A stretch of 64,000 bases of DNA from Galeruca laticollis (taxonomy: Eukaryota; Arthropoda; Insecta; Coleoptera; Chrysomelidae): positions 263,679,709-263,743,708 of the forward strand of contig OY998175.1 in NCBI GenBank assembly GCA_963921935.1. Direction: 5' to 3'. Every line of letters starts with the position of its first letter. The first letter of the stretch is position 1. Positions 43,465-54,868 of this stretch are shown here, piece after piece. Position numbers and translations under genes: made by a program. Below the pieces are notes generated by a model. It was given only the letters and a program-made list of their open reading frames with translations, was not told where the DNA came from and did not search any database.

Positions 43465-44746
43465 TTCACTTAGCAGTTAACATTTCTAATAGAGTTTTAA
43501 ATAAATAATTCAGCGATGCATGTTAAATGTATTGGTGGAATAGACCACATGTCCTTCCTTGCCAATGTTTTGAACAACTATTTAAATGTTGGTGGAATAA
43601 ACTGTGTAGATATCTCACAGAAAAAAAATCCTGAATAGAAATTCGGAATGCGGCACTATACGAGAGATTGTAATAGAGAATGGTAGTCGCAGAAATCCTG
43701 ATAAAAGTTTTAAATATTCTGTATGGTTATTAAAAAAACTTGTTCTAAGAACGAATTCGCAGGGATTACTGGTAGGTTTTATTTTTTTTTGTGTAATATT
43801 TTCTTAAATTGATAAAGGTTTTTGTCCAGGACAAATCATTAAATTAGATTGTATATTTGTAAAAAAATAATAAGTACAGTTTCATATATGTCACTGGACA
43901 GATATCTAATTATCGTGTTAATTAAAAAAAGGTCTATCTGTAACACACTTGGTGTTCTTGTAGCGATACCGCCTGGAATAATTTAACTATTCCGGTAAAT
44001 TTAACTAAAATCACCCGACGGAAGAACTAAGGTGAAGATTTGTCGGCAATTTGCATTGACTCACAAGAAATGGTGTTTCCATAAGAGCCAATTCATGATC
44101 TAGATACTCAACATTGTATTATACTGAGAATTATTTAACCTAGGAAGATTTTATGGAGAATCGACTTCGACTTGCTACTTCAAGATAAGTAAAATTATAT
44201 TGTATGGCTTCACCATTCATATTTGTACAGCTTGTCTTAGTTTTTATTTATACTTTCTTTTTCTTCTCACATACACACTTTTACTAACCCATTATTGTCA
44301 AACTATGTAACACGTTTAAATATTTTTTCATTCATTATATTCATACATATTAGTAGTTTGTTGTTTTATTTATTATACAGAAAGACCTGTGAAATAGCCT
44401 TCAGTACATTTTTTTTGCATAAGTATTGTCTAAAAACTAGCAGAGCACAGCAGGTAAGAGTTGACTGATTAAGGAGGTTGATTTCTTTCTAATTTTGTTT
44501 AGGAACAAAGTTAGTGGCGCCCTTTCTATTGATGTAACTTTACTGTTTTTTAGTTTTTCTCTCTCTCTCTTTCTCTTTCTTTTTCACATTTTTTTTCTTT
44601 AATTAAACTTCCTTCAGATAACAGAGCCCTGAGAACTGGCTCCGTTATCTCCAATCTCTTTGTCAGTTTGGAAAGAACCTACTCTCTTTTAATACTTTCA
44701 ATTATTTAAATAATTTTTACCCTGAGAGTAAGAGGTTTTTGTTTCA
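43465..44746 (+). repeat. Gypsy 3' LTR
   Basis: Near-identical to 34305-35590. By eye the differences are a few substitutions (for example cggcaccata/cggcactata) and length changes in T, A and CT runs. It is followed by AGCG and LINE-L sequence. Confidence 0.92.
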
Positions 44747-45940
44747 AGCGTAGGTGATATACAGCATCCCTGCTATAGACCTATGGAGGTGGAAAACGCT
44801 GATGTGAAGTGTTGTCCGTTTCTTATTCTCGTCGACTTATTTTTATAGAGGTTTTCAATTGCCCTGATGAGACTTTTATTAATATCGAGTCCTTTTAGAG
44901 CGTTCCACATCTCCGATACCGGCACGCTGTCATAAGCCTTCTCTAAGTCGATCAAAGCAATATGAACTTCTCTATTTCTCTGCATTCTTTTTTCGAAGAC
45001 TATTTTAAGAGAGAGTATATTGTCCATTGTGGATCGTCCTGCTCTAAATCCAGCTTGTTCCTCCGGTTGTTTATGTTCTATTTCTTTTTCCATTAGGTCT
45101 CGTAGTATGCGGGAATAGAGACTTCCAATGATACAAATAACAGCAATACCACTATAGTTTTGTGGGTTGTTCTTTCGGTCCTTTTTTGTGTATTGGTGTT
45201 ATATAAGATGTTAACCATTCTTTTGGAAGAGGTTCGCCGTTAATACATCTTTCAAATAGCTCTCGAAACTTCTCGATCAGTTCGTTGGGTCCATACTTGA
45301 TTAGTTCTGGGTAAATTCCTCCAATACCAGGTGCTTTTTTGATCTTTATTTGTTGTATGGCTCTCTCAATACTCGAGATCTCGATGGATATTCTGTTCAG
45401 TAACTGTTCTTCTTCGGTTGGATGTGTTGGTAAAAATCGGTCTCTATTCTCCTGTAGTAGTTTTTGGAAGTGCTCCTTTAGGTCGCTTTTTGATACACAT
45501 TTCAATATGTTATTTTTTTTATTGGACTTTCCAAGGTTCCTAACTATTCGCCAAGCTTCCGAGCTCTTTGTTCCTTCTATATGTTGTTCAATGTATTTGC
45601 ATTTACTCATCCATGTTGAGTTTTTCCTATTTGTTACTTCTCCTTCTATTTCTCTATTCAGTTGTCTGTACTCTTCTTGAATTTCTACGTTGTTTCTATC
45701 TTGTATTCTTTTTACATGTAATTCTTTCTTTTTCCGTATTTTGGATTTAATATCTCGGGCCCACCAATATGGTTTTTCATAAGTTTCTTTTGCTTTGTGT
45801 CCAATAGCTTCATCAGCGGCTTTCTTTATGCATCTTTCCAGAGTTCGATATTCGTCTACTGTGGACTTCCGTTGTTGATTCCTGTTCGAGTTTTTCTCTA
45901 AGCCTTTTCTGGTATAATTATCGGGTACTGTCATGTTCTA
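44747..45940 (-). pseudogene. LINE-L RT, N-terminal half
   Basis: Minus strand: 45934-45152 has a coiled, Lys/Arg-rich linker (ETYEKPYWWARDIKSKIRKK) and RT start IQQIKIKKAPGIGGIYPELI, PLPKEWLTSYITPIHKKG; after a frameshift, 45093-44773 has EQAGFRAGRSTMDNILSLKI, HIALIDLEKAYDSVPV (motif A) and a stop replacing Arg in GLRQG. It stops at the gypsy 3' LTR and resumes at 34304. About ten residues of RT seem missing at the join, so a small deletion accompanied or preceded the insertion. Confidence 0.85.
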
Positions 45941-46004
45941 GACTTTCGAAATTGTAATTTTATATTCTAGTGTCATATTCTGAATTACTTCTTTCCGTCT
46001 GTAT

Positions 46005-46558
46005 ATTTTGTTGCTGATATGTCATCTACAAATATATACCAAAATAAAACAGTTTTTGAATTGTTACATTCAAAGATTTCTCTTTCTTAACAGTCTATAA
46101 AATGTTTGCAAACATTGGTGATATAGGGCTTCTCATTGGTAAACTTTCATTTTGAATATATATCTCATTGTTAAAAGTGAAATAATTATGATGAATACAT
46201 ACATCAAATAAATAATAAATTAAGTATATCTGATATTATTCCTGAATGAATATTTTGATCTTCGAGTAATTTTCTTACAGCTGTTAGACATTCTTTAGGA
46301 GGAATTTTAGTGAACATATTGGTAACGACAAATCAAATGAGTTCATAGTTATCTTGCAAGTCAAATACTTTCAATTGTTTGATTAGGTCTTTTGAATTTT
46401 CAATTGAGTATTCAGATGTATACCGGTAACTATTGAGTATACTGTTAATTTTGTTTGCTAATATATTATTAGGAGTAATTACATAACAAACCACAGGTGT
46501 AATTGACTTCGTTATTTTTAGTAATTTAACGGTTCCATATAATTATGGAGAATGACGA
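46005..46558 (-). pseudogene. PLE-4, inverted RT fragment
   Basis: Minus-strand Penelope RT covering the blocks from the VDD catalytic motif (46010-46040) back through the MRSPISPM-like motif B, FDVTNMFTKIPP and YGTVKLLKITKS (46540), with stops. Its high-coordinate end abuts PLE-5 in the opposite direction, forming an inverted pair. Confidence 0.85.
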
Positions 46559-48480
46559 TTTTTGTCTAAAGAATCTAGCAATGTACAAGTTCTTAGAAAA
46601 GACCCAACAAAAAAGTTTTCTAATAAAGTAAGAGATATTGTTAATAATTTCAATTATCTTTTAAGTGATTACGAAATGAAGTCCATTATAAACAAAAATC
46701 CTCATTCTCCACAATTGTATGGAACCGTTCAATTACATAAAATAACGAAGTCAATTAGACCTGTAGTTTCTTATGTTAATACTCTTTATAATATATTAAC
46801 AAAAAAACATAACAGTATACTCAATAGTTACAGATATACATCTTAATACTCAATCAAAAATTCAATAGCACTAACCAAAAGTTAGAAGCATTTAACTTGC
46901 ATGATATCTCTGAACTAATTTAATTTGATGTTACCAATATGTTCACTAAAATTCCTCCTAGAGTGTCTAACACTTGTAAGAAAATTACTAGAAGATAAAA
47001 ATAATAATCCAGGAGAAACATATAATATATTTAATATATTTGATGTATGTATTAATCAGAATTACTTCACTTTTGACAACAAGATATATATTCAAAATGA
47101 AAGTTTACCAATAGGAAGCCCTATATCACCAATTTGTGCAAACATTTTTATGGACAATTTAGGAAGAAAATCTTCGAGAGTAACAGTTCAAAAAAAGTTA
47201 TATTTTCGTACAGATATGTAGATCACATATTAGCTTGTTTTATATGTAGTGAAAGACAATTAGATATATTTTTCAGCTTCATTAAGAATTTACACCCAAA
47301 AATTAAATTTACATTAGAAATAGAAAAAAAAAATAACTCAATCAATTTTCCTGATGTGAAAATTCAAAGAGTCAATGATGTACTTGATTATTCAATTTAC
47401 AAAAAACCAACAAACACTTATGAGATTATTCCATATAGTTCCAAACACCCCATGTCACATAAATTGGCAGCATAAAATTCAACGATACATAGAGCATTTC
47501 CAGTTCCTATGAACAAATGTAATTTTGATAGAAAAATTATTACGATTAAACAAATAGCAACATCCAACTGTTATCCATTACATATGATGAATAAACTAAT
47601 TATTAAAAAAACGGAAAAAGTGGCATCACAACTACAATTTCCTAAACGAACTAAACAAATAAAAAGTTATAAATCTATCGCACATGCAGGAAATATTTCT
47701 AATAATATTTCAAAGATAACATATTTAGCAACAAAAACAATTTCTTTTAAAACATAAAGTAACGTGAGTACAAAGTTGTTAAATGTAAAAACAAAAATAT
47801 CTCCATTGCAGAAGCCTGGTATATATAAACTTAAATGTCCATAATGTAATGTTGTCTATTTGGGCCAAATCCTCAGAAATATTGAAATTCGATACAGTGA
47901 ACACTTACGTGCATACAGATTAAAACAACCAAATGAATCCCACTACACAAAACATCTAATTGACAGCAATCATACACTGACACCCAACACAGACCCAGAA
48001 GTACTACATATTTGTGATAAGAAACAAGAACTGGATTTCCTTGAAGAATTGGAAATAAGAGGACACTTAAGAAACCCACAATATGGAGTCATCAATAAAC
48101 AGATGAATCTACGAAGTTCTCCACTTTCAAACTGTCTCCTTAAGTGGTAATTGTAAAGATCAGCAGATATAGTTTACCTGGTTTTCTATATCATTGCACA
48201 ATTATACTGATCTTAATTGGGAAAACGATATCCAGGATATCCCCATAGGGCTAATAATATCTAAGCTCCTATATTTGTAATATCATATTCCACTTCTTTC
48301 TATCAACACATATTAAGGCAATTAAAAGGTGGGTCACTTCTTGGTCTATCCAAAATAATTAATAAACCTCAGGTAGGCATCAAATGAAATGTGACTACTG
48401 TCACTCTGACAATGATATTCAATATTGAAATAATTGTCAATTTCCTAGAATTTTCAACATTTTTTCAATATATTTTGAAA
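46559..48480 (+). mobile_element. PLE-5, 5'-truncated Penelope-like element
   Basis: Plus strand: RT from ESSNVQVLRKDPTKKFSN through PHSPQLYGTVQLHKITKS (46562-46846), a frame change, then MFTKIPPR and IYIQNESLPIGSPISPICAN (46925-47221), RYVDHILACF (YVDD changed to YVDH, so the second catalytic Asp is lost) and IKNLHPKIKFTLEIEKK (47134-47475), the linker (47509-47757), GIY-YIG (47815-48150) and a 3' UTR shared with PLE-2 to about 48480. Truncated at the RT 5' part where PLE-4 begins. Confidence 0.88.
47815..48150 (+). pseudogene. PLE-5 GIY-YIG endonuclease
   Basis: GIYKLKCP, a TAA stop, CNVVYLGQ, then from 47860 an open part with RNIEIRYSEHLRAYRLKQ (conserved Arg), HYTKHLIDSNH, LHICDKKQELDFLEELEI (catalytic Glu region) and the terminal SNCLLKW. 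Apart from the early stop it is the best-preserved GIY-YIG copy in the window. Confidence 0.87.
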
Positions 48481-49867
48481 TTATATAGACACCGTAAAAT
48501 TCAAATAAAATAGCTTATTAAAAATTTTAGTCTCAACAAACTTAAATAGAATAGGATATGTTGTATCAACATCAAAGTGAAACCAATTTACAATGATTTT
48601 ATTCTGAATTAACTATACTGAAAGAGATAGTTGATGTGTCTTACTAATATCAAAGTGTTACCTAATTTACAATAATCTCATAGCCCTAAAATAAAACGTA
48701 CTAACATAAGAAGAACTATGTAGCTACTTAAGAAACAAGTAGACCTACCTTTGACAAAGGTTTTAGTTTCTTGACTCCTTCCTCGGATCGTCCAATGTAA
48801 ATTTCGGGCCACGAGGGCAGCAACTTCCCCAAAACCTCAAAATATGTGCTTGGCGTGGGTGTAATAAATCCTTCTACAAGGTGTGGTGTGGCCCTCAAAC
48901 CAACAGCAGAGTTTTTTACAAATACCACTACTCTAGAGAAAATAACCACAGCACACAACTCCACTATAGTTTATAAACGAGAATTATGAAAACCCTATGG
49001 AGGATGGCTACAATGGCTATTGAAGAAATAGAGATTCTCCTCGAGCACCCATAAGCACAATTGCCTTCCTTTCCACGGCAATCCAAAATGTCCGCTCCAC
49101 AGAACACAGGACTCTCTCTGTCACGATACCAAAGAACCGAACAGTTACCACTAACATGGAACGGCAACAGGTAGATCAGAGCTCTGCTCAAAATATCAAT
49201 AACCCTATCTATAAATATACGGTCAATCGCTTAAAACCGATGTTAGCAACTCGTAACGGACTACGGTTACGACATGCGGCTATCCTCTGACCACAGATAT
49301 CAACGTTAGAAGGAAATCCCACCACAAACACAACATAAAACGTCCGCAACATACAGCAAGACAGAAATCGACATTATTCGCACTCGACTGACATCTGTGT
49401 TTCCAAGTATGACAAGTAAAGCTATGGCGGTCAAAAAAAACACTTGTTGAGTACGATAATAAATAATGAGAAATATAAGCAAGGACAGGCAGATTTTTAT
49501 CAAGGAATTCGAAGAATATGAAATATATATTTAGTGAAGTAAAACCACCTATACCTAGTTGAAGAGACCGCTGTACTTCCAAGTGAATTAATCATAAAAA
49601 TGAAGAAAAAAAGAGAAAAAGATAATCATTTTTCCAAATATATCTACCAACAGAAGAGATCTCTGTATAATGTGGTAGTTTTTTATTCATTTTAGGTGGA
49701 AAAAAAAACACAAAATAGATAAGCCTAACTGATAGACCAAACTAGAGACAACAGGACTAATATACTATACTGTAAGGGAACCAAAAAACAGCAAAACATA
49801 CATTTCGAACAGATAACCTAAGGAATTTAATAAAAATCAAGGAAAGTATAACCTCGAGCTAAATTTA
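48481..49867. other. GrB intron, unassigned sequence
   Basis: About 1.4 kb. The block 48720-49600 is more GC-rich than its surroundings and resembles LTR or untranslated retroelement text, but no LTR partner or domain is found. Minus-strand open frames at 48964-48728, 49191-48964 and 49582-49280 have no recognisable motifs. 49600-49867 is AT-rich flank into which the errantivirus inserted. Confidence 0.4.
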
Positions 49868-49871
49868 CGCG

Positions 49872-50178
49872 AGTCATATGGAGACATCCTGTAAAACTCA
49901 TATAATATTATTGTTAAGTTGCTGACAGGACGTTTCCCACATTATTGGATTTATAATTTTAACCTTAATCAGCAAACACGTGGAGACATCCTGTTTACAC
50001 TATTGTTATAATTTTCTTATCATATATTTTTTCTTCTGTATTCAGCATTATACTACATTTTCCTTATTTTTGTAATCTAAAAAAGAAGTCAGTTATAATT
50101 GTAACACCAACTGTAATGAATCATAAAGTTTAATTAAATATTTTTAAAATATGTATGTTTTACTTATTGAATTTAACT
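49872..50178 (+). repeat. Errantivirus 5' LTR (307 bp)
   Basis: Shares most of its text with 54685-54864 but is about 127 bp longer. The extra part contains a second GGAGACATCCTGTTTA-like copy of the LTR start (about 49990), so it is an internal partial duplication, or the 3' LTR has lost it. It is followed by the primer-binding text TGGCGCTGCGAACAGG. Confidence 0.88.
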
Positions 50179-50589
50179 GGCGCTGCGAACAGGATACTGT
50201 CAGTAGAGAACACCCTTTCTGTGTGGTAAAATGTCTACGTTTTCTATCAAGAAATTAAGACAGTATCCGAACCAATAAACTGTGTGAAACAAGTTACGGT
50301 GTGTGGAGTGGCTGACCATCCCGACCATTCTTTCAGTGAAGAAGGCGGTTGTTCAAGAAGATGACTCAAGTTCCTTCAGATAATTAGAGACAAGGAGAAA
50401 ACTCGCAGATGATTTTTCAGTGCATCCTCCAGTGAGTTTTTCCCTTAATTTTATTATGTATCGGCTAATAATTGTTGTGAATATTATAATATTTTTACTA
50501 CAATATAAGTGTTATTTGAATTGCAATTTAAACATTCCAATTCTATTGGTTGTATAAAATTAATATATCATCAAAGTCAATCTCTTAAT

Positions 50590-51110
50590 GTCACAAAATC
50601 GTGACGGCTCCAGATCTCCATTATCTGTACGTTGATCCAGATCTCCATTACCTCTAAGTCGTAACTTTAATACTAATACCGAGATGTCTACTGCAATTTC
50701 TCAAATCGAATTATCTTAAGCAAACAATATTGTCCCCATATATAACGGTGGTTCTAAAGATTTAGCATATTATTCAAGACAATCAGAAGATTATTTAACT
50801 CTTTTAACAACCGAAAACTAAATGAAAAAACTATCGAAGATAAATATCCCCTTCCCCGTATCGATGAAATTCTCGACAATCTTGGTCGAAGTACTTACTT
50901 TTCCACTCTAGATTTGGCACAAGGTTTCCACCAAATTGAAATACACCCAGATTCGGCAGAAAAAACTGCATTTACAGTAGATAATGGCCACTGCGAATAT
51001 ACTCGTATGATATTTAGCCTAAAAAACGCTCCTGCCACTTTTCAACGTGTCATCGACACAATTCTCCGTCATTTTCTCTATAAACAATGTCTCGTATACA
51101 AATGACATAG
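50590..51110 (+). pseudogene. Errantivirus gag stub fused by deletion to RT
   Basis: A gag-like start (VPIYNGGSKDLAYYSRQSED, about 50737) passes at about 50812 directly into RT text (LNEKTIEDKYPLPRIDEIL, STYFSTLDLAQGFHQIE with motif A), then TRMIFSLKNAPATFQRVID (motif B). The rest of gag, protease and the RT fingers are absent, which requires a deletion of roughly 1.5-2 kb. Confidence 0.82.
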
Positions 51111-51480
51111 TAATATTTTCAAAGTCCTTCCAAGACCATATTCTTCATATAAAACAAATATTCAGTGAATTCGAAAAATCTAATTTGAAAGTCCAAATAG
51201 ACAAATCAGAATTTTTTGGAAGAGAAGTTGGCTTCTTAGGCCATGTCATAACCCTGATGGTATTAAACCAAATCCAGATAAAATCAAGTCCATCCAAAAC
51301 TTTCCTTTGCCCAAAAACGAAAAACAAATGAAATAATTTCTTGGCATGCTCTCCTATTATCGTAAATTCATTCAAAATTTCTCCAAAATAACCTATCCAA
51401 TAAATAAATATCTTAAAAAAGGAACTAAATTTGATTTGAACGACCGAGAATACCTCAATGCTTTCTAAAAACGCAAACAA
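51047..51480 (+). pseudogene. Errantivirus RT, catalytic and thumb region
   Basis: The catalytic block appears as YTNDIVIFSKSFQDH, i.e. Asn in place of the first Asp of YxDD. It continues FSEFEKSNLKVQIDKSEFF and VGFLGHVIT, and after a stop the F-L-G-M-x-SYYRKFI block (about 51345). A further stop sits before RNase H. Confidence 0.82.
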
Positions 51481-51890
51481 TTTCTTTGTAATTCTCCTAT
51501 TTTAGCATACCCCGATTTCACAAAAACATTTACTTTAAAGACCGACGCTTCAGATATCGCTATAGGAAGCGTACTTTAGCAAGATTCCCATCCAATAGCT
51601 TTTTACTCTCGAACACTTAATTCAGCTGGAAGGAATTATAGCACTATCGAAAAAGAACTCTTAGCTCTAATCGATAGTTGTGAGCACTTCCGACCATATT
51701 TATACTGCAAAAAAAATATTATTGAAACTGATCATAATCCACTCGTCTGGATACATTCTCTTAAAGAATCCAATGAACGTCTAATAAAATGGAAACTAAA
51801 TTGGAAGAATTTGATTTTGGAATTAATTACAAAAAAGGCAAATAAAATTACGTCGCTGATGCATTATCGAGAATTGAACTCAATGCAATC
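51480..51890 (+). pseudogene. Errantivirus RNase H
   Basis: TFTLKTDASDIAIGSVL (active-site Asp), a stop, HPIAFYSRTLNSAGRNYST, EKELLALIDSCEHFRPYLY and ETDHNPLVWIHSLKES, then a frameshift near 51830. The order is typical of gypsy pol. Confidence 0.82.
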
Positions 51891-52019
51891 GATAAAAAAC
51901 TTCCTGAACGTGATCTAAAAATTAATACAATTAGTGATATAGTTATTACTCTCCCAAACTCAAAAACAAATACTGAAGATTTCAAACAAAACCCTGATGA
52001 TATCTATGTCATTTCAATA

Positions 52020-53330
52020 ATGGCAAGAGCAAATTCCGATCCAAATCTCGCATTAATTGATGCTAACGAATTTTTAAGTAAAATATCCGACGATAGCAAA
52101 AGTACCGCTTTAGGCGAAACTAGATATTCCGCACAAGAAAATCCAATTTTTAGTTTCCCAATTTCAGAAAAAGCCTTAAATTCCGCTCATTTTCAAATAA
52201 TCCTGAAATACGGAGACAAAAACGACATAGATTATTGTAAGCCATTTGGCAAAAACCGCTATCTTCCTAATTTTAGAAAAGGATCCGACTATAACGTTAT
52301 GAGTAATATGTTTTTTGAAATAGTTGATCCAACGAAAATATACTATATATACTGCCCCAATGATTCATTACTTGATATTGCTTCTACAAAATGTTCAAAA
52401 ATCTTGGAACCGAACGTAAAAATCATTAACACAAATACTTTTATGAAAGACATACTTAATAAAGAAGAACAAGTCCGATTAATTTTAGAATCTTATAACG
52501 GTATCACAGAAACTACGAAACATATAAAGTCCCTGTATTATTTTCCAAAAATCCAAGAATTAGTAACGAATCACTTATTTCTAAAAGACCTTTCGAAAAT
52601 CTTCACATAGACGTATTGTCTATAGAAAATGAACATATTCTTACAATACTCGATTTATTCTGTAGGTAACTTCAAGCTTACGAAAATAGTGACTCAAATT
52701 GTATCACTATACTTCGTAAACTCCGTCATTATTTTTGTCATCATAGTTACCCTTCGCAAATAATTTAAGACAATGCAAGAGAATCCACTAGCGAAACCTT
52801 TAAAGAATTCATGTCACTCTTTCACATGAAAATTCATTATACAACTCCCCAATCTTATACCGGCAATTCTTCGATAGAAAGAGCACATTCAACTTAATCG
52901 AAAAATTAAGAATCCTAAATCAAAATTCAAAAGAAAATATTCCGACTAAGTTACAACTGCTATTAGTATATATAATCAATCATATCATTCAGTAACGAAT
53001 TTTACCCCATTTTCACTTCTTTATGGACTATACGAAAATCTAAATCTTCATGAAATAGATCCCCATAAACAAGTATTCCAAAATCACAAAGAATATCGAA
53101 AAACAGAGATTATGCCATTTTTCGACGAACTTTATCAAAAACAATTAACAAATAGAGCCGAACAATTAAATACAATTAATAGTAAACGAACAGAGGATAT
53201 CCCAAAAACAGATGTATATGTAGATATGGAACCACGAAATCAAATTAAACCTAAATATGAGAAAATATTAGTAGACACAAATCAATCCAACGATAAGTTA
53301 GTTTCTCAAAAAGTATTGAAGAAATATTAA
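52020..53330 (+). pseudogene. Errantivirus pol C-terminus, integrase remnants
   Basis: 52020-52610 is open (ATG at 52020 is internal) and ends with an altered zinc-finger region: ESYNGITETTKHIKSLYYFP. Beyond it, in shifting frames, are HIDVLSIENEHILTILD (first Asp region), DNARESTSETFKEFM (second Asp) and NSSIERAHST (Glu). 53112-53330 is an integrase C-terminal tail without a clear motif. Inactive. Confidence 0.75.
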
Positions 53331-53399
53331 ATCAAGTTCATTTAGCTAGTAGCCTTGACGATTCAACAATAACTTCAGCAAAAATTTATAACAGAGGTA

Positions 53400-54708
53400 T
53401 CGACTCTCAGAAGATATAAATAATTTTAGAATGTATGCTTGATAAAATAAAGTAATTAAAAGAGGTCTAATAGACGGCGTAGGTACAGTAGTAAAATATA
53501 CTTCAGGAAATCTTGATCAAAACCACCTAATCGAAATTTAAAATACATTTGAAAAAATCAATTCAAATGATAAGAAACTAATGACTGAAATTTCGATGTT
53601 GCATTCATTTGCAGGACAAATTATTCAACGCTTACATAGATAAAATACAAAATAATGCTGAAAACGATCTAAGAGAATTAAATACTTTAAATGATAGATT
53701 GAATAACGAAATTATTATTCATATTCAACTAGAACAAATTAGAGATCTAAGAAATTACATTCAAATTTTACTAAGAACAATACCTATCATTTAGTAAGCA
53801 AGAAATTTTAAATGTAGAATCAATTATACGAAAGAAATCAGAAGAAATTCATAATTATTTACATACTATTCATTCTCACACTGAAATCGCTTCCGATATT
53901 CCTACCTTATTAGAAATAATCAAAGTCAATCTTATGTTTATTTCAAAAACTTTATATATTTTTCTCAAAATAGCCATATTAGCTGATGATTTACTTCATA
54001 TTTCCAAAATTATCCCTATTCCCAGTAAAAGAAATAATATCCTTCTACCCCCATACGCTTCCACATTAAATTCCAAAGGATCAATAAAATGGATTAACGA
54101 AGAATGCAAGAAGACCTTTTCATTATGGTATTGCGAAAAGGCACCACACGAAGACCTTTGTAACTTGGAAGACCTTTCACTATGCAACTAATGAAAATAC
54201 AATGATTTGCTCAAAGAAGATAACTACCATAAATGAAGACTGCAAACAAAATTTTAAATCATTAATAATCTCAAAATCTGACGTCGTACTAGGAAATGTA
54301 TGTACGTATGTATGTATTTATTCTTTACAAAAACATACTTGGACAGGGTCCAATAAAACATTTACTCAAGAATGGTCCAGCCTCAAAGAACCCACAGAAA
54401 TTCATCACAAAATCCGCATCAACAATTTACATCTGGACGATCCAACCAAGCTACTACCACAGTTTCAAAAACCAAATTTGCTACCTGTAGAACTTCATCA
54501 AAGCCATTTAGAAATAACAACAGTAATCATTTTCATTTTATTAATTCTACTGTTTTTATATCTGTATAGAAAATATTTTAGTAAAATCAAAAATACAGAA
54601 CAATCCCAGGTTGAATCAATGGAGCTACCCCAATCTATATTGAAGCCAAAGCCACAAGGTCGTACCTTTAACAAAAAGGGAAGGAGTCATATGGAGACAT
54701 CCTGTTAA
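53400..54708 (+). pseudogene. Errantivirus envelope-like gene remnant
   Basis: In the env position. A Lys-Arg cleavage-like site followed by a Gly-rich hydrophobic segment (about 53458-53500) resembles the cleavage/fusion region of insect errantivirus and baculovirus F-type envelope proteins. Later pieces (53609-53794, 53934-54191) are helical, Asn/Glu-rich and Cys-containing. 54202-54708 ends with one membrane segment, TTVIIFILLILLFLYLY, and a basic tail. The gene is split by at least five stops or frameshifts and cannot be expressed as one protein. The homology call rests on position and these features only. Confidence 0.65.
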
Positions 54709-54864
54709 ACTCATATAATATTATTGTTAAATTGCGGACAGGACAGCATTATACTACATTCTCCTTATTTTTGTAATCTAAAAAAGAAATCAGTCATAAT
54801 TGTAACACCAACTGTAACGAATCATAAAGCTTAATCAAATATTTTTAACTTATCAAATTGAACT
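54685..54864 (+). repeat. Errantivirus 3' LTR (180 bp)
   Basis: Preceded by the purine tract aaaaagggaagg. It starts AGTCATATGG and ends ATTGAACT, followed by the CGCG target copy. The LTR text is also the last part of the overlapping env frame. Confidence 0.88.
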
Positions 54865-54868
54865 CGCG

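Larger units (their letters stand above)
34305..44746 (+). mobile_element. Young Ty3/gypsy retrotransposon, ~10.4 kb, inserted in LINE-L
   Basis: Plus-strand element: 5' LTR, primer-binding site, leader, gag, pol (protease-RT-RNase H-integrase), a 2.7-kb non-coding block and 3' LTR. The LTRs (about 1290 and 1286 bp) differ by only about half a dozen substitutions plus homopolymer indels, so it is the youngest large insertion here. AACG before and AGCG after are a likely 4-bp target duplication with one mismatch; with that reading the LTR starts TTCACTTAGC. The exact terminus is uncertain by about 4 bp because AACG also precedes the 3' LTR internally. The very long LTRs recall Osvaldo/Ulysses-type gypsy elements, but I cannot confirm the clade. 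Confidence 0.93.
49872..54864 (+). mobile_element. Degraded errantivirus-type gypsy element with env remnant
   Basis: LTRs start AGTCATATGG and end ...ACT; CGCG precedes the left LTR (49868-49871) and follows the right LTR (54865-54868), a 4-bp duplication. AGT...ACT termini with a 4-bp duplication are typical of the insect errantivirus group. Inside are a gag stub, RT, RNase H, integrase remnants and an env-like region. A deletion fuses the gag start to the middle of RT, and there are many stops. An old, inactive insect retroelement copy. Confidence 0.9.
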
